Assembly: GCA_002441005.1 (NCBI GenBank)
Contig: DJWO01000001.1
Coordinates: 1 to 64,000 of the forward strand
Reading direction: 5' to 3'
DNA length: 64,000 bases
Source: Candidatus Aminicenantes bacterium UBA6228
GTDB lineage: Bacteria; Acidobacteriota; Aminicenantia; Aminicenantales; Saccharicenantaceae
Shown here in pieces: positions 54,992 to 63,435 of the stretch (its first letter is position 1; each line of letters starts with the position of its first letter). The position numbers and the translations under genes are program-made. Under the pieces are notes generated by a model, which saw nothing but the letters and a program-made list of their open reading frames with translations, was not told the origin of the DNA and did not search any database.

Positions 54992-56106
54992 TTAACTCTT
55001 TTACTGTTACCGCCAGCGATTCTTCCTCCCGGGCCAGGACCGGGCTTCTCCGGACTGCTCATGGTCTGGTCAAGACGCCAGCCTTTATGCCTGTCGCCAG
55101 CCAGGGTACAGTCAAAGCCCTGACCCATAATCTTCTCCAGGAAATAGGGGCCCAGATTATTCTGGTCAACTCCTATCATCTTTCTCTCCGGCCGGGAGTT
55201 GAACTAATTCAACGGCTGGGCGGTCTTCATCAATTTATTTCCTGGCCGTCACCTATCTTATCGGATAGCGGTGGCTTTCAGGCTTATAGCCTGTCACCCC
55301 TGGTCAAAGTCAGTCAGGAAGGAGTCAGGTTTTCTTCTCATCTTGATGGAACAAAAATATTTTTGACACCGGAAGAAGCAGTCAGAATTCAGGCCGGACT
55401 GGGGACCGATATTATGATGTGCCTTGATTATTTTCCGCCCTATCCTTATACCGAAAAACAGGTTGAGGAGTCGGTGGAATTAACCAGCCTCTGGGCCAGA
55501 CGGAGCCGGGCTGAATATGACCGCCTGGAACTAACCACCCATCTGTGGGGAATTACCCAGGGTGGAGTTTTCTGGCCCCACCGGGAAAAGAGCCTTGAGG
55601 ATCTGGTCAGGCTTGATTTTAGCGGCTATGCCCTGGGCGGTCTGGGTATCGGTGAACCAAAAACTCAGCTGTTTGAAATTCTGGACAGGTCAGCTGGCCT
55701 TTTACCGCCGGCTAAGCCGAGATACCTGATGGGCCTGGGCTATATTGAAGATATTCTGGAAGCAGTCGAGCGGGGTATTGATTTTTTTGACTGTGTCCTG
55801 CCGACCAGAAATGCCAGGAATGGCACCTTATTCACCAGCCAGGGCCGGCTGTCTATTAAAAACAAAAAATATGAGGCTGACCCGGCCCCGATTGATGACC
55901 ATTGCGGCTGCTATACCTGCCGGAATTTTTCCAGGGCTTATCTTCATCATCTTTATGAGCGGGGGGAAATCGCTTCGGCTACCCTGAATACCATCCATAA
56001 TCTTCATTATTACCTTGACATCTTTAGCAAAATAAGGCAAGCTATTGAATCTAATTTATTTCAATCATTTAAGAAAAAAATCTTAGAGAAAAATTTAAAT
56101 GAATAG
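54988..56106 (+). CDS. tgt: queuine tRNA-ribosyltransferase
   Basis: Exchanges guanine-34 for preQ1 in tRNAs with GUN anticodons. Marks: TPAFMPVASQGTVKAL, ILSDSGGFQAYSL, the GGVFWPHRE block, YALGGLGIGEP, FFDCVLPTRNARNG (nucleophile Asp region) and the zinc site CGCYTCRNFSRAYLHHL. 372 aa, complete. Start overlaps the ychF-like stop by 4 bases; yajC follows after 9 bases, the widely conserved tgt-yajC-secDF order. Confidence 0.97.
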   Translation: MINSFTVTASDSSSRARTGLLRTAHGLVKTPAFMPVASQGTVKALTHNLLQEIGAQIILVNSYHLSLRPGVELIQRLGGLHQFISWPSPILSDSGGFQAYSLSPLVKVSQEGVRFSSHLDGTKIFLTPEEAVRIQAGLGTDIMMCLDYFPPYPYTEKQVEESVELTSLWARRSRAEYDRLELTTHLWGITQGGVFWPHREKSLEDLVRLDFSGYALGGLGIGEPKTQLFEILDRSAGLLPPAKPRYLMGLGYIEDILEAVERGIDFFDCVLPTRNARNGTLFTSQGRLSIKNKKYEADPAPIDDHCGCYTCRNFSRAYLHHLYERGEIASATLNTIHNLHYYLDIFSKIRQAIESNLFQSFKKKILEKNLNE

Positions 56107-56115
56107 GGAGAAAAG

Positions 56116-56463
56116 ATGAGCTTAGTAACGATGTTTAGCCTTTCAGAACAACAGGCAGCCGCTCCTGCTCAGGGTAACGCCCTGCTGACTCTTCTGCCTT
56201 TGATCCTGGTTTTCGTTATCTTTTATCTTTTGATTATCCTCCCCCAGAGAAGGAAACAAAAGCAGCATCAAAAGACGGTAGATAATCTGCGTCCGGGTGA
56301 CCGCATAATTACCAGTGGCGGTATTTTCGGGACGGTTATGGATGTTCATCCTGACCGGATTGAATTAAAAATCGCCTCCAATGTTAAAGTTGATATTCTG
56401 AAAAGCGCCGTCGGGATTGTTCTCTCCGAAAAGGAAAAAGTTGAAAATAAGGAAAATAGTTAA
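56116..56463 (+). CDS. yajC: preprotein translocase subunit YajC
   Basis: 115-aa SecDF-associated membrane protein: one membrane segment (LLTLLPLILVFVIFYLLIILPQRR), then the conserved cytoplasmic part QRRKQKQHQKTVDNLRPGDRIITSGG. GGGAG ribosome site. Part of the tgt-yajC-secD-secF operon. Confidence 0.96.
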   Translation: MSLVTMFSLSEQQAAAPAQGNALLTLLPLILVFVIFYLLIILPQRRKQKQHQKTVDNLRPGDRIITSGGIFGTVMDVHPDRIELKIASNVKVDILKSAVGIVLSEKEKVENKENS

Positions 56464-56507
56464 GTTTCTTAAACCGTCATAATTTAGGCAAGAAAGAGTT
56501 AGCTCAA

Positions 56508-58043
56508 ATGAAAAAGAATTTAAGGTGGAAAATAGGATTAACTCTGGTCGTTATCGCGCTTTGTATCTTCCTGGTTTATCCTCCCAAAGATAAGATCAAG
56601 CTTGGCCTTGACCTTAAGGGCGGGACCCATCTGTTAATGCAGGTCATAACCGAGGATGCTATTAATGTCGAAACCGACCAGCAAATTGCCCGCTTTGAAG
56701 ATGTGTTTAAGAAGAATAACATCACCTATGCCAAGGCCACCAAGGAAAAACCAGGGCAGTTTTATTTTGAGGGGACCAGTGTTGACCAGGAAGGAAAAAT
56801 CCGGGATCTGATTGATCAGTATACCAGAGACTGGGATTATACTTTCACCGGTGACCGGGTTAATTTTAAATTAAAGCCAGCTGCCGAGCAGTTCTTGCGG
56901 GAACAGGCTGTCCTTCAAACCCTGGAAACAATTAGAAATAGAGTTGATCAGTTTGGGGTAGCTGAGCCCGTCATCCAGCAACAGGGTTCAGACCGAATAG
57001 TGGTTGAACTGCCTGGAATAGATGATCCGGAAAGAGTTAAGAATTTAATTAAAGTCACAGCTGTGCTCGAGTTTAAGCTGGTCAAGGCCGGACCGGCTCC
57101 TGATGAAGAAACCCTTATCCAGCAGATTGGCGGGAAAGTGCCTGAAGACGGTGAGATCGTCAAAGGAGAGACCAGAAGAGGTGTGCAAGGATATTATCTG
57201 GTCAGCCGGGTTGCTTCGATTACCGGCAAAGATCTGAGGTCTGTCCGGCGGGGACTGGATGAATGGAACAATCCAGCCGTAAGTTTCACCTTAACCCCGG
57301 ATGGAGCCAGGAGATTTGAGCAGGTAACAGGGCAGAATGTCGGCAAACAACTGGCTATTATTCTTGATAGTAAACTTCAGTCAGCTCCAGTTATAAATTC
57401 CCGTATTTCTGACTCAGGTATCATTCAGGGGAGGTTTACACCGGAAGAAGCTGATGACCTGGTAGTAATTTTAAAAGCCGGAGCTCTGCCGGCGGGCATC
57501 AGATATCTGGAAGAAAGAACTGTCGGGCCGTCGCTTGGCTCTGACTCGGTGAGACAGGGTTTGTTGAGCGGGCTGGTAGCTATCTTTGGGGTCATGATTT
57601 TTATGATCTTTTATTACAACTTAACCGGGTTGAATGCGGTTTTTGCCCTTCTGCTCAATACCCTTCTTACTTTTGGTGCCCTCAGTTATTTCAAAGCAAC
57701 TCTTACCTTACCTGGTATTGCCGGCATCATCCTGAGCATCGGCATGGCCGTTGATGCTAACATCCTAATTTTTGAAAGGATAAAAGAAGAACTGGCCCTG
57801 GGAAAAAATGCGGGGAGTGCCATCAGCACCGGTTTCAGCCGGGCTTTTACTGCTATCTTTGATTCCAATCTGACGACTATCATTTCTGGCGTTTTTCTTT
57901 TTCAGTTTGGCACCGGCCCAATCAAGGGTTATGCCGTAACTCTGATCTGTGGCCTGGTGGCGAATCTATTTACCGCTGTTTTTGTCTCGCGTCTGATTTT
58001 CGATTTAACCGCGTCATCGAATGCCAAAAAGTTGAGTATCTAA
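56508..58043 (+). CDS. secD: protein translocase subunit SecD
   Basis: RND-type accessory subunit using proton motive force to complete export. 511 aa: first membrane segment at the N-terminus, LGLDLKGGTHLLMQV motif, large periplasmic P1 region, then five membrane segments with the FTPEEADDLVVILKAGALPA and GIILSIGMAVDANILIFERIKEEL motifs. One base separates its stop from secF. Confidence 0.97.
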   Translation: MKKNLRWKIGLTLVVIALCIFLVYPPKDKIKLGLDLKGGTHLLMQVITEDAINVETDQQIARFEDVFKKNNITYAKATKEKPGQFYFEGTSVDQEGKIRDLIDQYTRDWDYTFTGDRVNFKLKPAAEQFLREQAVLQTLETIRNRVDQFGVAEPVIQQQGSDRIVVELPGIDDPERVKNLIKVTAVLEFKLVKAGPAPDEETLIQQIGGKVPEDGEIVKGETRRGVQGYYLVSRVASITGKDLRSVRRGLDEWNNPAVSFTLTPDGARRFEQVTGQNVGKQLAIILDSKLQSAPVINSRISDSGIIQGRFTPEEADDLVVILKAGALPAGIRYLEERTVGPSLGSDSVRQGLLSGLVAIFGVMIFMIFYYNLTGLNAVFALLLNTLLTFGALSYFKATLTLPGIAGIILSIGMAVDANILIFERIKEELALGKNAGSAISTGFSRAFTAIFDSNLTTIISGVFLFQFGTGPIKGYAVTLICGLVANLFTAVFVSRLIFDLTASSNAKKLSI

Positions 58044-58044
58044 C

Positions 58045-59214
58045 ATGCAAATCTTTAAAAAAACACCCAATATTGATTTTCTCAAATTTAAATGGTTTGC
58101 CCTGGCCCTGACCATTGTCTTAGTCCTGGCTGGTATTTTGAACATTACCTTAGGGCATGGCCTGAAAATGGGCGTTGATTTTGGTGAAGGAACTCTGATC
58201 CGGGTGATGTTCAAAGATCCAGTTTCGGTCTCAGCCATCAGACAGCTGTTGAGCGATGTTGGTCTTGGGAACAGCGTCATCCAGGAATCGGGAAAAAGCG
58301 GCCGTGAATTTCAGATCAGGACCGTTGAGGTTAGAACGACCAGCCAGGCCAGTGAAGAAATCGAAAGTCATCAAATTCTGGCCAATAAGGTCATTGCTGC
58401 CCTTCAGAACAAAGAGGACCAGCAACGTTTAGCTCAAGGCCTGGTTGATTTAAATAATATTGACAGCCGGTCTCTGACTGCCCTTTTGATGACAATTTCT
58501 CCTGACAGCGCCGAGCAGATAGCCGAACGTTTAATGTCCTATCGTAAGGATCAGAGCATAATTTCCGACTGGAATGAACTGAAAAAAGAGCCGGTTTCTT
58601 TATCTGACGATGTCCTTAACCAGCTTCAGGCTAAGACTTTCCTCGGTCAGATGACGGTTTTAAGCAAAGAAACCGTTGGCCCTCAGGCCGGAAAAGAATT
58701 GAGGAAGAAAGCCATTCAGGCCATTATCTGGTCTTTAGTGGCCATGCTGGTCTTTATCGCTTTTAGATTCAAAGGCGTTGAATTCGGAACAGCTGCTATT
58801 TTTACCCTGACCCAGGATGTTTTAATCTGTCTCAGCATTTATTCTTTTACTAACCGGGAAATTAATCTGCCTATCATTGCCGCCTTTCTGACGATTGTGG
58901 GTTATTCTGTCAATGACACCATCGTCATCTTTGACCGGATCCGCGAGCTGAGAAAAACCATGAGAAAAGAGCCGCTGGAAAAAATAATGAATATGTCCCT
59001 CAATATAAACCTGACCCGGACCATTATTACTGCAGGCACAGTCTTCATAGCTGTCCTGGCTCTCTTTCTTTTCGGCGGGAAGGTTATTAATGATTTTGCT
59101 TTCATCATGCTGGTTGGCACGATTGAAGGCGTTTATTCAACGGTCTTTATGTCCTGCCCTGTTGTTCTCTGGTGGGACCAGCTCTTTGGTAAGCAGAAAA
59201 AAGTTAAAAAATAG
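58045..59214 (+). CDS. secF: protein translocase subunit SecF, with enlarged periplasmic region
   Basis: Partner of SecD. Marks: KMGVDFGEGTLIRVMF, LKKETVGPQ-like segment (VLSKETVGPQAGKELR), and LTIVGYSVNDTIVIFDRIRE in the membrane domain. At 389 aa it is about 70-90 residues longer than typical SecF. The extra sequence is a helical, charged stretch in the periplasmic domain (about residues 110-200, from SHQILANKVIAAL to the VLSKETVGP block). Followed by a spacer with a promoter for tonB. Confidence 0.95.
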   Translation: MQIFKKTPNIDFLKFKWFALALTIVLVLAGILNITLGHGLKMGVDFGEGTLIRVMFKDPVSVSAIRQLLSDVGLGNSVIQESGKSGREFQIRTVEVRTTSQASEEIESHQILANKVIAALQNKEDQQRLAQGLVDLNNIDSRSLTALLMTISPDSAEQIAERLMSYRKDQSIISDWNELKKEPVSLSDDVLNQLQAKTFLGQMTVLSKETVGPQAGKELRKKAIQAIIWSLVAMLVFIAFRFKGVEFGTAAIFTLTQDVLICLSIYSFTNREINLPIIAAFLTIVGYSVNDTIVIFDRIRELRKTMRKEPLEKIMNMSLNINLTRTIITAGTVFIAVLALFLFGGKVINDFAFIMLVGTIEGVYSTVFMSCPVVLWWDQLFGKQKKVKK

Positions 59215-59225
59215 TTGAAAATTTG

Positions 59226-59256
59226 ACTTGTAAAATAGACAAGTTTAACTTATAAT
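59226..59256 (+). promoter_or_regulatory. promoter and operator-like palindrome before tonB
   Basis: A perfect TATAAT (59251-59256) lies 17 bases after TTGTAA (59228-59233). An inverted repeat ACTTGT (59226-59231) / ACAAGT (59239-59244) overlaps the -35 region, a good position for a repressor. This would give tonB-exbB-exbD control separate from the sec operon. Confidence 0.6.
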
Positions 59257-59291
59257 TTAGTCTAATCTAAATTAAAAGCGTGAGGTTTAAC

Positions 59292-60071
59292 ATGCCAGAA
59301 GCAAAAAGGCCTAAACAAGGAGAAGAGGTCCCTGAACTCTTCAAAGATTCCTTCTTCCAGGCCGAATCGGGTATTAAAAGAAAAGCCTTAGCACTGCCAG
59401 TAGCCATTATCCTCCACGCTATTTTTATTGCCGCTATTATTGTTATTCCTCTGCTGTCAGTAGATGATCTTCCAAAAGTAGAAGTCTATAGCGCTTTTCT
59501 CGCTCCTCCCCCACCCCCCCCGCCGCCACCACCACCGCCAGCCAAGAAAAAGACTACTTCTACCAGAACTATTAGGGCCGTTCAGGCCACGACTTCAGTC
59601 GAACCTGGCAGATTGGTTGCCCCGGTAGAAATACCTGACCAGATTGCTCAAGAAGCTGTTTCTGATTTCGGAATTGAAGGCGGAGTTGAAGGCGGAGTTG
59701 AAGGCGGAGTAGTTGGTGGAGTCCTCGGCGGAGTAGTTGGTGGAGTCCTGGGTGGAGTGATCGGTAGCGATACTCAGCAGGAAGAACCAGTCAGAGCTAT
59801 TGGCGAAATCAGGCAGCCAAAGCGCATCCACTATGTTGATCCCGTTTATCCTGAAATTGCCCGACAGGCCAGGGTTGAAGGCGTGGTTATTATCGAAGCG
59901 ACCACTGATATTTATGGCCGCGTCCGGGAGGTCAAACTCCTGAAATCGGTTCCCTTACTTGATCAGGCAGCTATTGACGCTGTCAAGCAATGGGTTTATG
60001 AACCGATGGTCATCAATGGCCGTCCACGGGGTGTTATTTTTGTTGTTACTGTTACCTTTAGGCTAAAGTAA
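59292..60071 (+). CDS. tonB: TonB-family energy transducer with Gly-Gly-Val repeats
   Basis: 259 aa. One membrane segment (LPVAIILHAIFIAAIIVIPLL) is followed by a run of twelve Pro, a Lys/Thr-rich stretch, then seven or more Gly-Gly-Val repeats (EGGVEGGVEGGVVGG...) and a C-terminal TonB domain (PVYPEIARQARVEGVVIIEATTDIYGRVREV to TVTFRL). It transmits ExbB-ExbD energy to outer-membrane receptors. The ATG at 59292 has TGAGGT upstream and is preferred over the GTG at 59280. Followed by exbB and exbD. Confidence 0.94.
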   Translation: MPEAKRPKQGEEVPELFKDSFFQAESGIKRKALALPVAIILHAIFIAAIIVIPLLSVDDLPKVEVYSAFLAPPPPPPPPPPPPAKKKTTSTRTIRAVQATTSVEPGRLVAPVEIPDQIAQEAVSDFGIEGGVEGGVEGGVVGGVLGGVVGGVLGGVIGSDTQQEEPVRAIGEIRQPKRIHYVDPVYPEIARQARVEGVVIIEATTDIYGRVREVKLLKSVPLLDQAAIDAVKQWVYEPMVINGRPRGVIFVVTVTFRLK

Positions 60072-60116
60072 GAAAAGCTTATAATGGCTTTCGATATTTA
60101 AAAGGAGGTTTTCAAC

Positions 60117-60794
60117 ATGCAATTCGGTTTGATTGAAATGTGGCAGTCGATGGGCGCTGTAGCTAAGACAGTGGCCATAATTCTGATCGCTCTTTCCGTA
60201 ATTACTATTTATCTATTCATTGAGAGGCAGTTAGCCTTTTCCCGGGCAAGAAAAAAATCAATGGAAATTGCCCCCAAGCTGGCTGATCTGTTAAAGAACG
60301 GGCAGCTCAAAGAAGCTCTGGCCATCGCTTCCAAAAAGGAATTCAAAGGAAGTCACTTAGCCAGAGTGACCGCAGCTGGAATTGAAGAGTACTTAGCTGG
60401 CCGGACGTCAAATCTGTCAGTTGACGAGCAGTTAGAATCAGCCCAGAGAGGCTGCGAACGGGCTCAGTCTCTCTTTACTCAAGAGCTCAGAAGAGGCTTA
60501 AGTGTCATGGCGACCATTGCTACCTCGGCACCATTCATTGGCCTGTTCGGAACTATTTTCGGTATTATCAATGCGTTCCGCGGCATGGCGTTGACTGGTT
60601 CCGGCGGAATCGGTGCTGTCTCGGCTGGTATCGCTGAAGCTCTGATCACGACAGCTTTCGGTATTGCGGTGGCGGTTATCGCCCTCTGGGCCTTCAATAC
60701 CCTGAATAGCAGAATTGAAATCTACAATACCGAAATGGAAAACACGACTTCTCAGCTGACTGACTATTTCGTACGGACGACTGAATCTAAGTAA
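60117..60794 (+). CDS. exbB: ExbB/TolQ-type proton channel protein
   Basis: 225 aa, three membrane segments. MotA/TolQ/ExbB marks: ATSAPFIGLFGTIFGIINAFRGMALTG region and SAGIAEALITTAFGIAVAV. Forms the proton channel with ExbD. AAAGGAGG ribosome site. Operon position identifies it as part of the TonB system rather than Tol-Pal. Confidence 0.95.
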   Translation: MQFGLIEMWQSMGAVAKTVAIILIALSVITIYLFIERQLAFSRARKKSMEIAPKLADLLKNGQLKEALAIASKKEFKGSHLARVTAAGIEEYLAGRTSNLSVDEQLESAQRGCERAQSLFTQELRRGLSVMATIATSAPFIGLFGTIFGIINAFRGMALTGSGGIGAVSAGIAEALITTAFGIAVAVIALWAFNTLNSRIEIYNTEMENTTSQLTDYFVRTTESK

Positions 60795-60832
60795 CGGCAC
60801 TTAGTAAATTTTTTCAAAAAGAGAGAAAGACG

Positions 60833-61258
60833 ATGGCCTTTTCAGTTTCAACGGAAAAGAAAGAGACCGTAAAATCTGAACCCAATGTCGTTCCTCTCTG
60901 TGACGTTCTTCTGGTTCTGCTCATTATTTTCATGATCGTTACCCCCCTCGTTCAGAAAGGTGTTGATGTTCAGATACCGACAGCCATTAATGCGGCCAAT
61001 ATGTCAGATAATCCGGAAATACTTTTATCCATTAAAGCTGACGGCAGCCTGTATCTCAAAGATCAGCGAGTCACCCTTGATGGCCTGGCTTCTGCTCTGG
61101 AAGAATCCCTGTTAACTGCCAAAGATAAGAAGCTGTATCTCAGAGCTGACCAGAATCTGGAGTTCGGCAAGATAGTTGATGTCATTTATGCAGTCCAGCA
61201 AGCAGGAATCGAGCTGGTAGGTATAATCACAGAGAAGAAAGCGACTGAGGGAATCTGA
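60833..61258 (+). CDS. exbD: ExbD/TolR-type protein
   Basis: 141 aa; one membrane segment bearing the essential Asp (VPLCDVLLVLLIIFMIVTP) and a periplasmic domain with LYLRADQNLEFGKIVDVI. Last gene of the tonB-exbB-exbD group. Followed at once by a strong terminator. Confidence 0.95.
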   Translation: MAFSVSTEKKETVKSEPNVVPLCDVLLVLLIIFMIVTPLVQKGVDVQIPTAINAANMSDNPEILLSIKADGSLYLKDQRVTLDGLASALEESLLTAKDKKLYLRADQNLEFGKIVDVIYAVQQAGIELVGIITEKKATEGI

Positions 61259-61278
61259 TTTCCTTAATTTCGCTTTTA

Positions 61279-62367
61279 TTAATTAAGCCACGAAAAAGGG
61301 GAAGCCAAAAGCTTCCCCTTTTTATTTGTTTCCTTAACTTCCCGCCAGACTTCCGGCGATTCCATGCATAGATACAACCGGTTACTTAAGCCCTGAGTCT
61401 GAAACAGGTCTTTAAATTTCTTATAGATCTTTAGCCTTAAAGGTTTAGGGTATCTGAATTTTCCGTCCCAGGCTTTAACGAATTCTTCCTCAAAAATCAG
61501 GCTTTGAGGAAACCTCTCCCTGGCTATTTCCTTGAGTTTCCCAGGGAAGCGCAGCGTTCCTAAGCTAATCCAGGCAATTGACCCGGCTGGCACCCTGTCT
61601 AACAATTCCCCAATTACCTCTTCATATTCTCTTTCCCAGTTGGAATAATAGATGACTGGATCAAAGTGGAAGGCCACCTTATAGCCATACTCCACTGCCA
61701 GGCAGGCAGACTTTAACCTTTCTTCCAGGCTGGCTGAGCCATTTTCTTCGGAAGCAATGATTCTCCTCGAGTTTAATGACCAGGCCACCACTATATTGTC
61801 CGGCGGAGCAATTTCCAATAAGGAGTCAACGGAAGCAGTTTTAGTTTTAAGTTCAAGCCAGACTCCTTTCCGGTCTCTAAAAAGATCAGCCAGAAAAGAG
61901 GCCTGACCGGTTAGTGAGTCAAAAGCCAGAGAATCGCTTAGCTCCCCTGTACCCAGCCTTAAGACCTGGTTATTTCTCCGGTTGAAAAAAGTCTTGAGCT
62001 CGGCTTCAAGCTCCCGGCGGTTGACCGCGATTGTCAAAGGTTGAAGACTAAAATAAGCCTGGAGCAGACAGTAGCTACAATCGAGAGGACAGTTAAGATT
62101 AATATCGAGCGTCCAGTAACCACAGCCAACCGCCCCTGGAGTGCAGGGACAGGGACGGATAAAAGCCTTTTCTTTGGTTAAAAACAGGGTCCTCTTGCCT
62201 TCAGCTATCGGGTCAGGAGCCAGACGCAGCTCTGACTGGACGTCTTCCAGGCTATTAACCACTTGAAAAGGAAGAGGACTTAACTGGCTTAAGATATTTT
62301 CAACCAGCGGAGAATTTTTGACCTGGCGGTTCACATAGATTTTTTTTATTTGTTTTGTCCAGAACAT
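61279..62367 (-). CDS. SPL-family (spore photoproduct lyase-like) radical SAM protein
   Basis: 362 aa. Radical SAM cluster motif NCPLDCSYCLLQAYF (CxxxCxxC), GTGELSDSLAFD, ELKTKTASVDSLL and FHFDPVIYY are typical of the SPL family. In spore formers SPL repairs 5-thyminyl-5,6-dihydrothymine; in this presumably non-sporulating organism the substrate is unknown. A pyrimidine-dimer-type lesion in DNA is plausible. It starts 9 bases after the ParB-like gene's stop, so the two form an operon. Confidence 0.88.
   Translation of the reverse strand: MFWTKQIKKIYVNRQVKNSPLVENILSQLSPLPFQVVNSLEDVQSELRLAPDPIAEGKRTLFLTKEKAFIRPCPCTPGAVGCGYWTLDINLNCPLDCSYCLLQAYFSLQPLTIAVNRRELEAELKTFFNRRNNQVLRLGTGELSDSLAFDSLTGQASFLADLFRDRKGVWLELKTKTASVDSLLEIAPPDNIVVAWSLNSRRIIASEENGSASLEERLKSACLAVEYGYKVAFHFDPVIYYSNWEREYEEVIGELLDRVPAGSIAWISLGTLRFPGKLKEIARERFPQSLIFEEEFVKAWDGKFRYPKPLRLKIYKKFKDLFQTQGLSNRLYLCMESPEVWREVKETNKKGKLLASPFSWLN
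61293..61323. terminator. bidirectional terminator between exbD and the SPL-like gene
   Basis: Perfect 13-bp stem AAAAAGGGGAAGC (61293-61305) / GCTTCCCCTTTTT (61311-61323) with loop CAAAA. It ends the exbD transcript and, with its A-run, also serves the convergent gene. It lies inside the last codons of the SPL-like gene and encodes part of its C-terminus (KKGKLLASPFSW). Confidence 0.88.
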
Positions 62368-62375
62368 CCGGTCAG

Positions 62376-63341
62376 CTACTCATCAATCTTGTTGTTCAAA
62401 ATTTTAAATAAAGTATCCCACTCCCCGGCCTTTAGACTTTCGCTCAAGTTTTTCAGGACTAATTCCAGCTGGTCCTTATTCCGGGCTTCCAGGTAAATTG
62501 AGACCGCCGTTTTTTCTAAAGTTTGATCATAGTTGAGCCGGCCCTGGCCAGGCAGGTTAATCTGTTTGATGGTTGCTTGAATTTCCTGGTTAATCCGGCT
62601 CAGCTGCGGTAAGGCCTTTTCTCTTAAGGCAGTTACCAGCCTGTCACCCGCCCGCGGCTTTCCTTCTTTCATCTCCTCCACCAGGGGTCCAATCTCCTTC
62701 TCGCTTAGAATAGCTGTTAGTTGTTTCGCCTGTCTTTTTTTCAAAGTAAAAAGCAGATCAATCAATTCTGCCTGCTGATTGTGATTAAAGGCGACAGCTA
62801 AGCCAATGATCAGCTTTTGCTCCTCTAAGGGAAAGGACAGGAAAAGCGGGGCAGTGGCGAGCTTCCAGCGGCCACGGTGGATTTCGGGCAGAGCCCAATC
62901 TAAAGCCACCAGCTTGACCAGAGTCTCAATCGTTGGCCTTTCCGGCGGCAACTGCAGCCGGGGCAGTATTTCTGCGATTAACTCTTCCTGACCCAGGCCA
63001 AACTTCAGAAATTTTTTTATCAGCAGAGCTTTTTCAGCTAAAGAAAAATCTCTTTGTGAATAATTTTCAAAAAAAGCCAGCCTGAAAATTTCAAGGTCAG
63101 TTAAGCCAGCTGGAAGAATCCGGGCAGGAATCTTTTTCAGCCCGGCAGCCCGGGCCGCCTCCACCCTTTTCCAGCCAGTCACCAGGATGAAACTGCCATC
63201 TTCTGCCTTTATTTTAACCGGTTCGGTTATTCCAACCTGCTGGACAGATGCCAGGAACTTCTCATCCGGTCCAGCCAGAGTAAAATTAAAACATCTATCT
63301 TCGAGCCTCAGATCGCTGAGGTCAATTTCCTTAATCTCCAT
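62376..63341 (-). CDS. ParB/Srx-like nuclease-domain protein
   Basis: 321 aa. The N-terminal 90 residues are a ParB-like domain (VGITEPVKIKAEDGSFILVTGWKR, EAARAAGLKKIPARIL), followed by a helix-turn-helix-like segment (NYSQRDFSLAEKALLIKKFL), as in ParB/RepB. The rest is helical without a clear ParB dimer domain. There is no parA or parS cluster, so chromosome partition is unlikely. Pairing with the SPL-like radical SAM gene suggests a joint nucleic-acid function (inference). Confidence 0.8.
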   Translation of the reverse strand: MEIKEIDLSDLRLEDRCFNFTLAGPDEKFLASVQQVGITEPVKIKAEDGSFILVTGWKRVEAARAAGLKKIPARILPAGLTDLEIFRLAFFENYSQRDFSLAEKALLIKKFLKFGLGQEELIAEILPRLQLPPERPTIETLVKLVALDWALPEIHRGRWKLATAPLFLSFPLEEQKLIIGLAVAFNHNQQAELIDLLFTLKKRQAKQLTAILSEKEIGPLVEEMKEGKPRAGDRLVTALREKALPQLSRINQEIQATIKQINLPGQGRLNYDQTLEKTAVSIYLEARNKDQLELVLKNLSESLKAGEWDTLFKILNNKIDE

Positions 63342-63435
63342 GCTTCCATTCTAAAGAACATCATAAAGTTTGTAAACTCAGGAAAGAATCAAGGGTTGCC
63401 CGGAGGTTAAAAATCTGCTAACTTTAGGAGAAATT

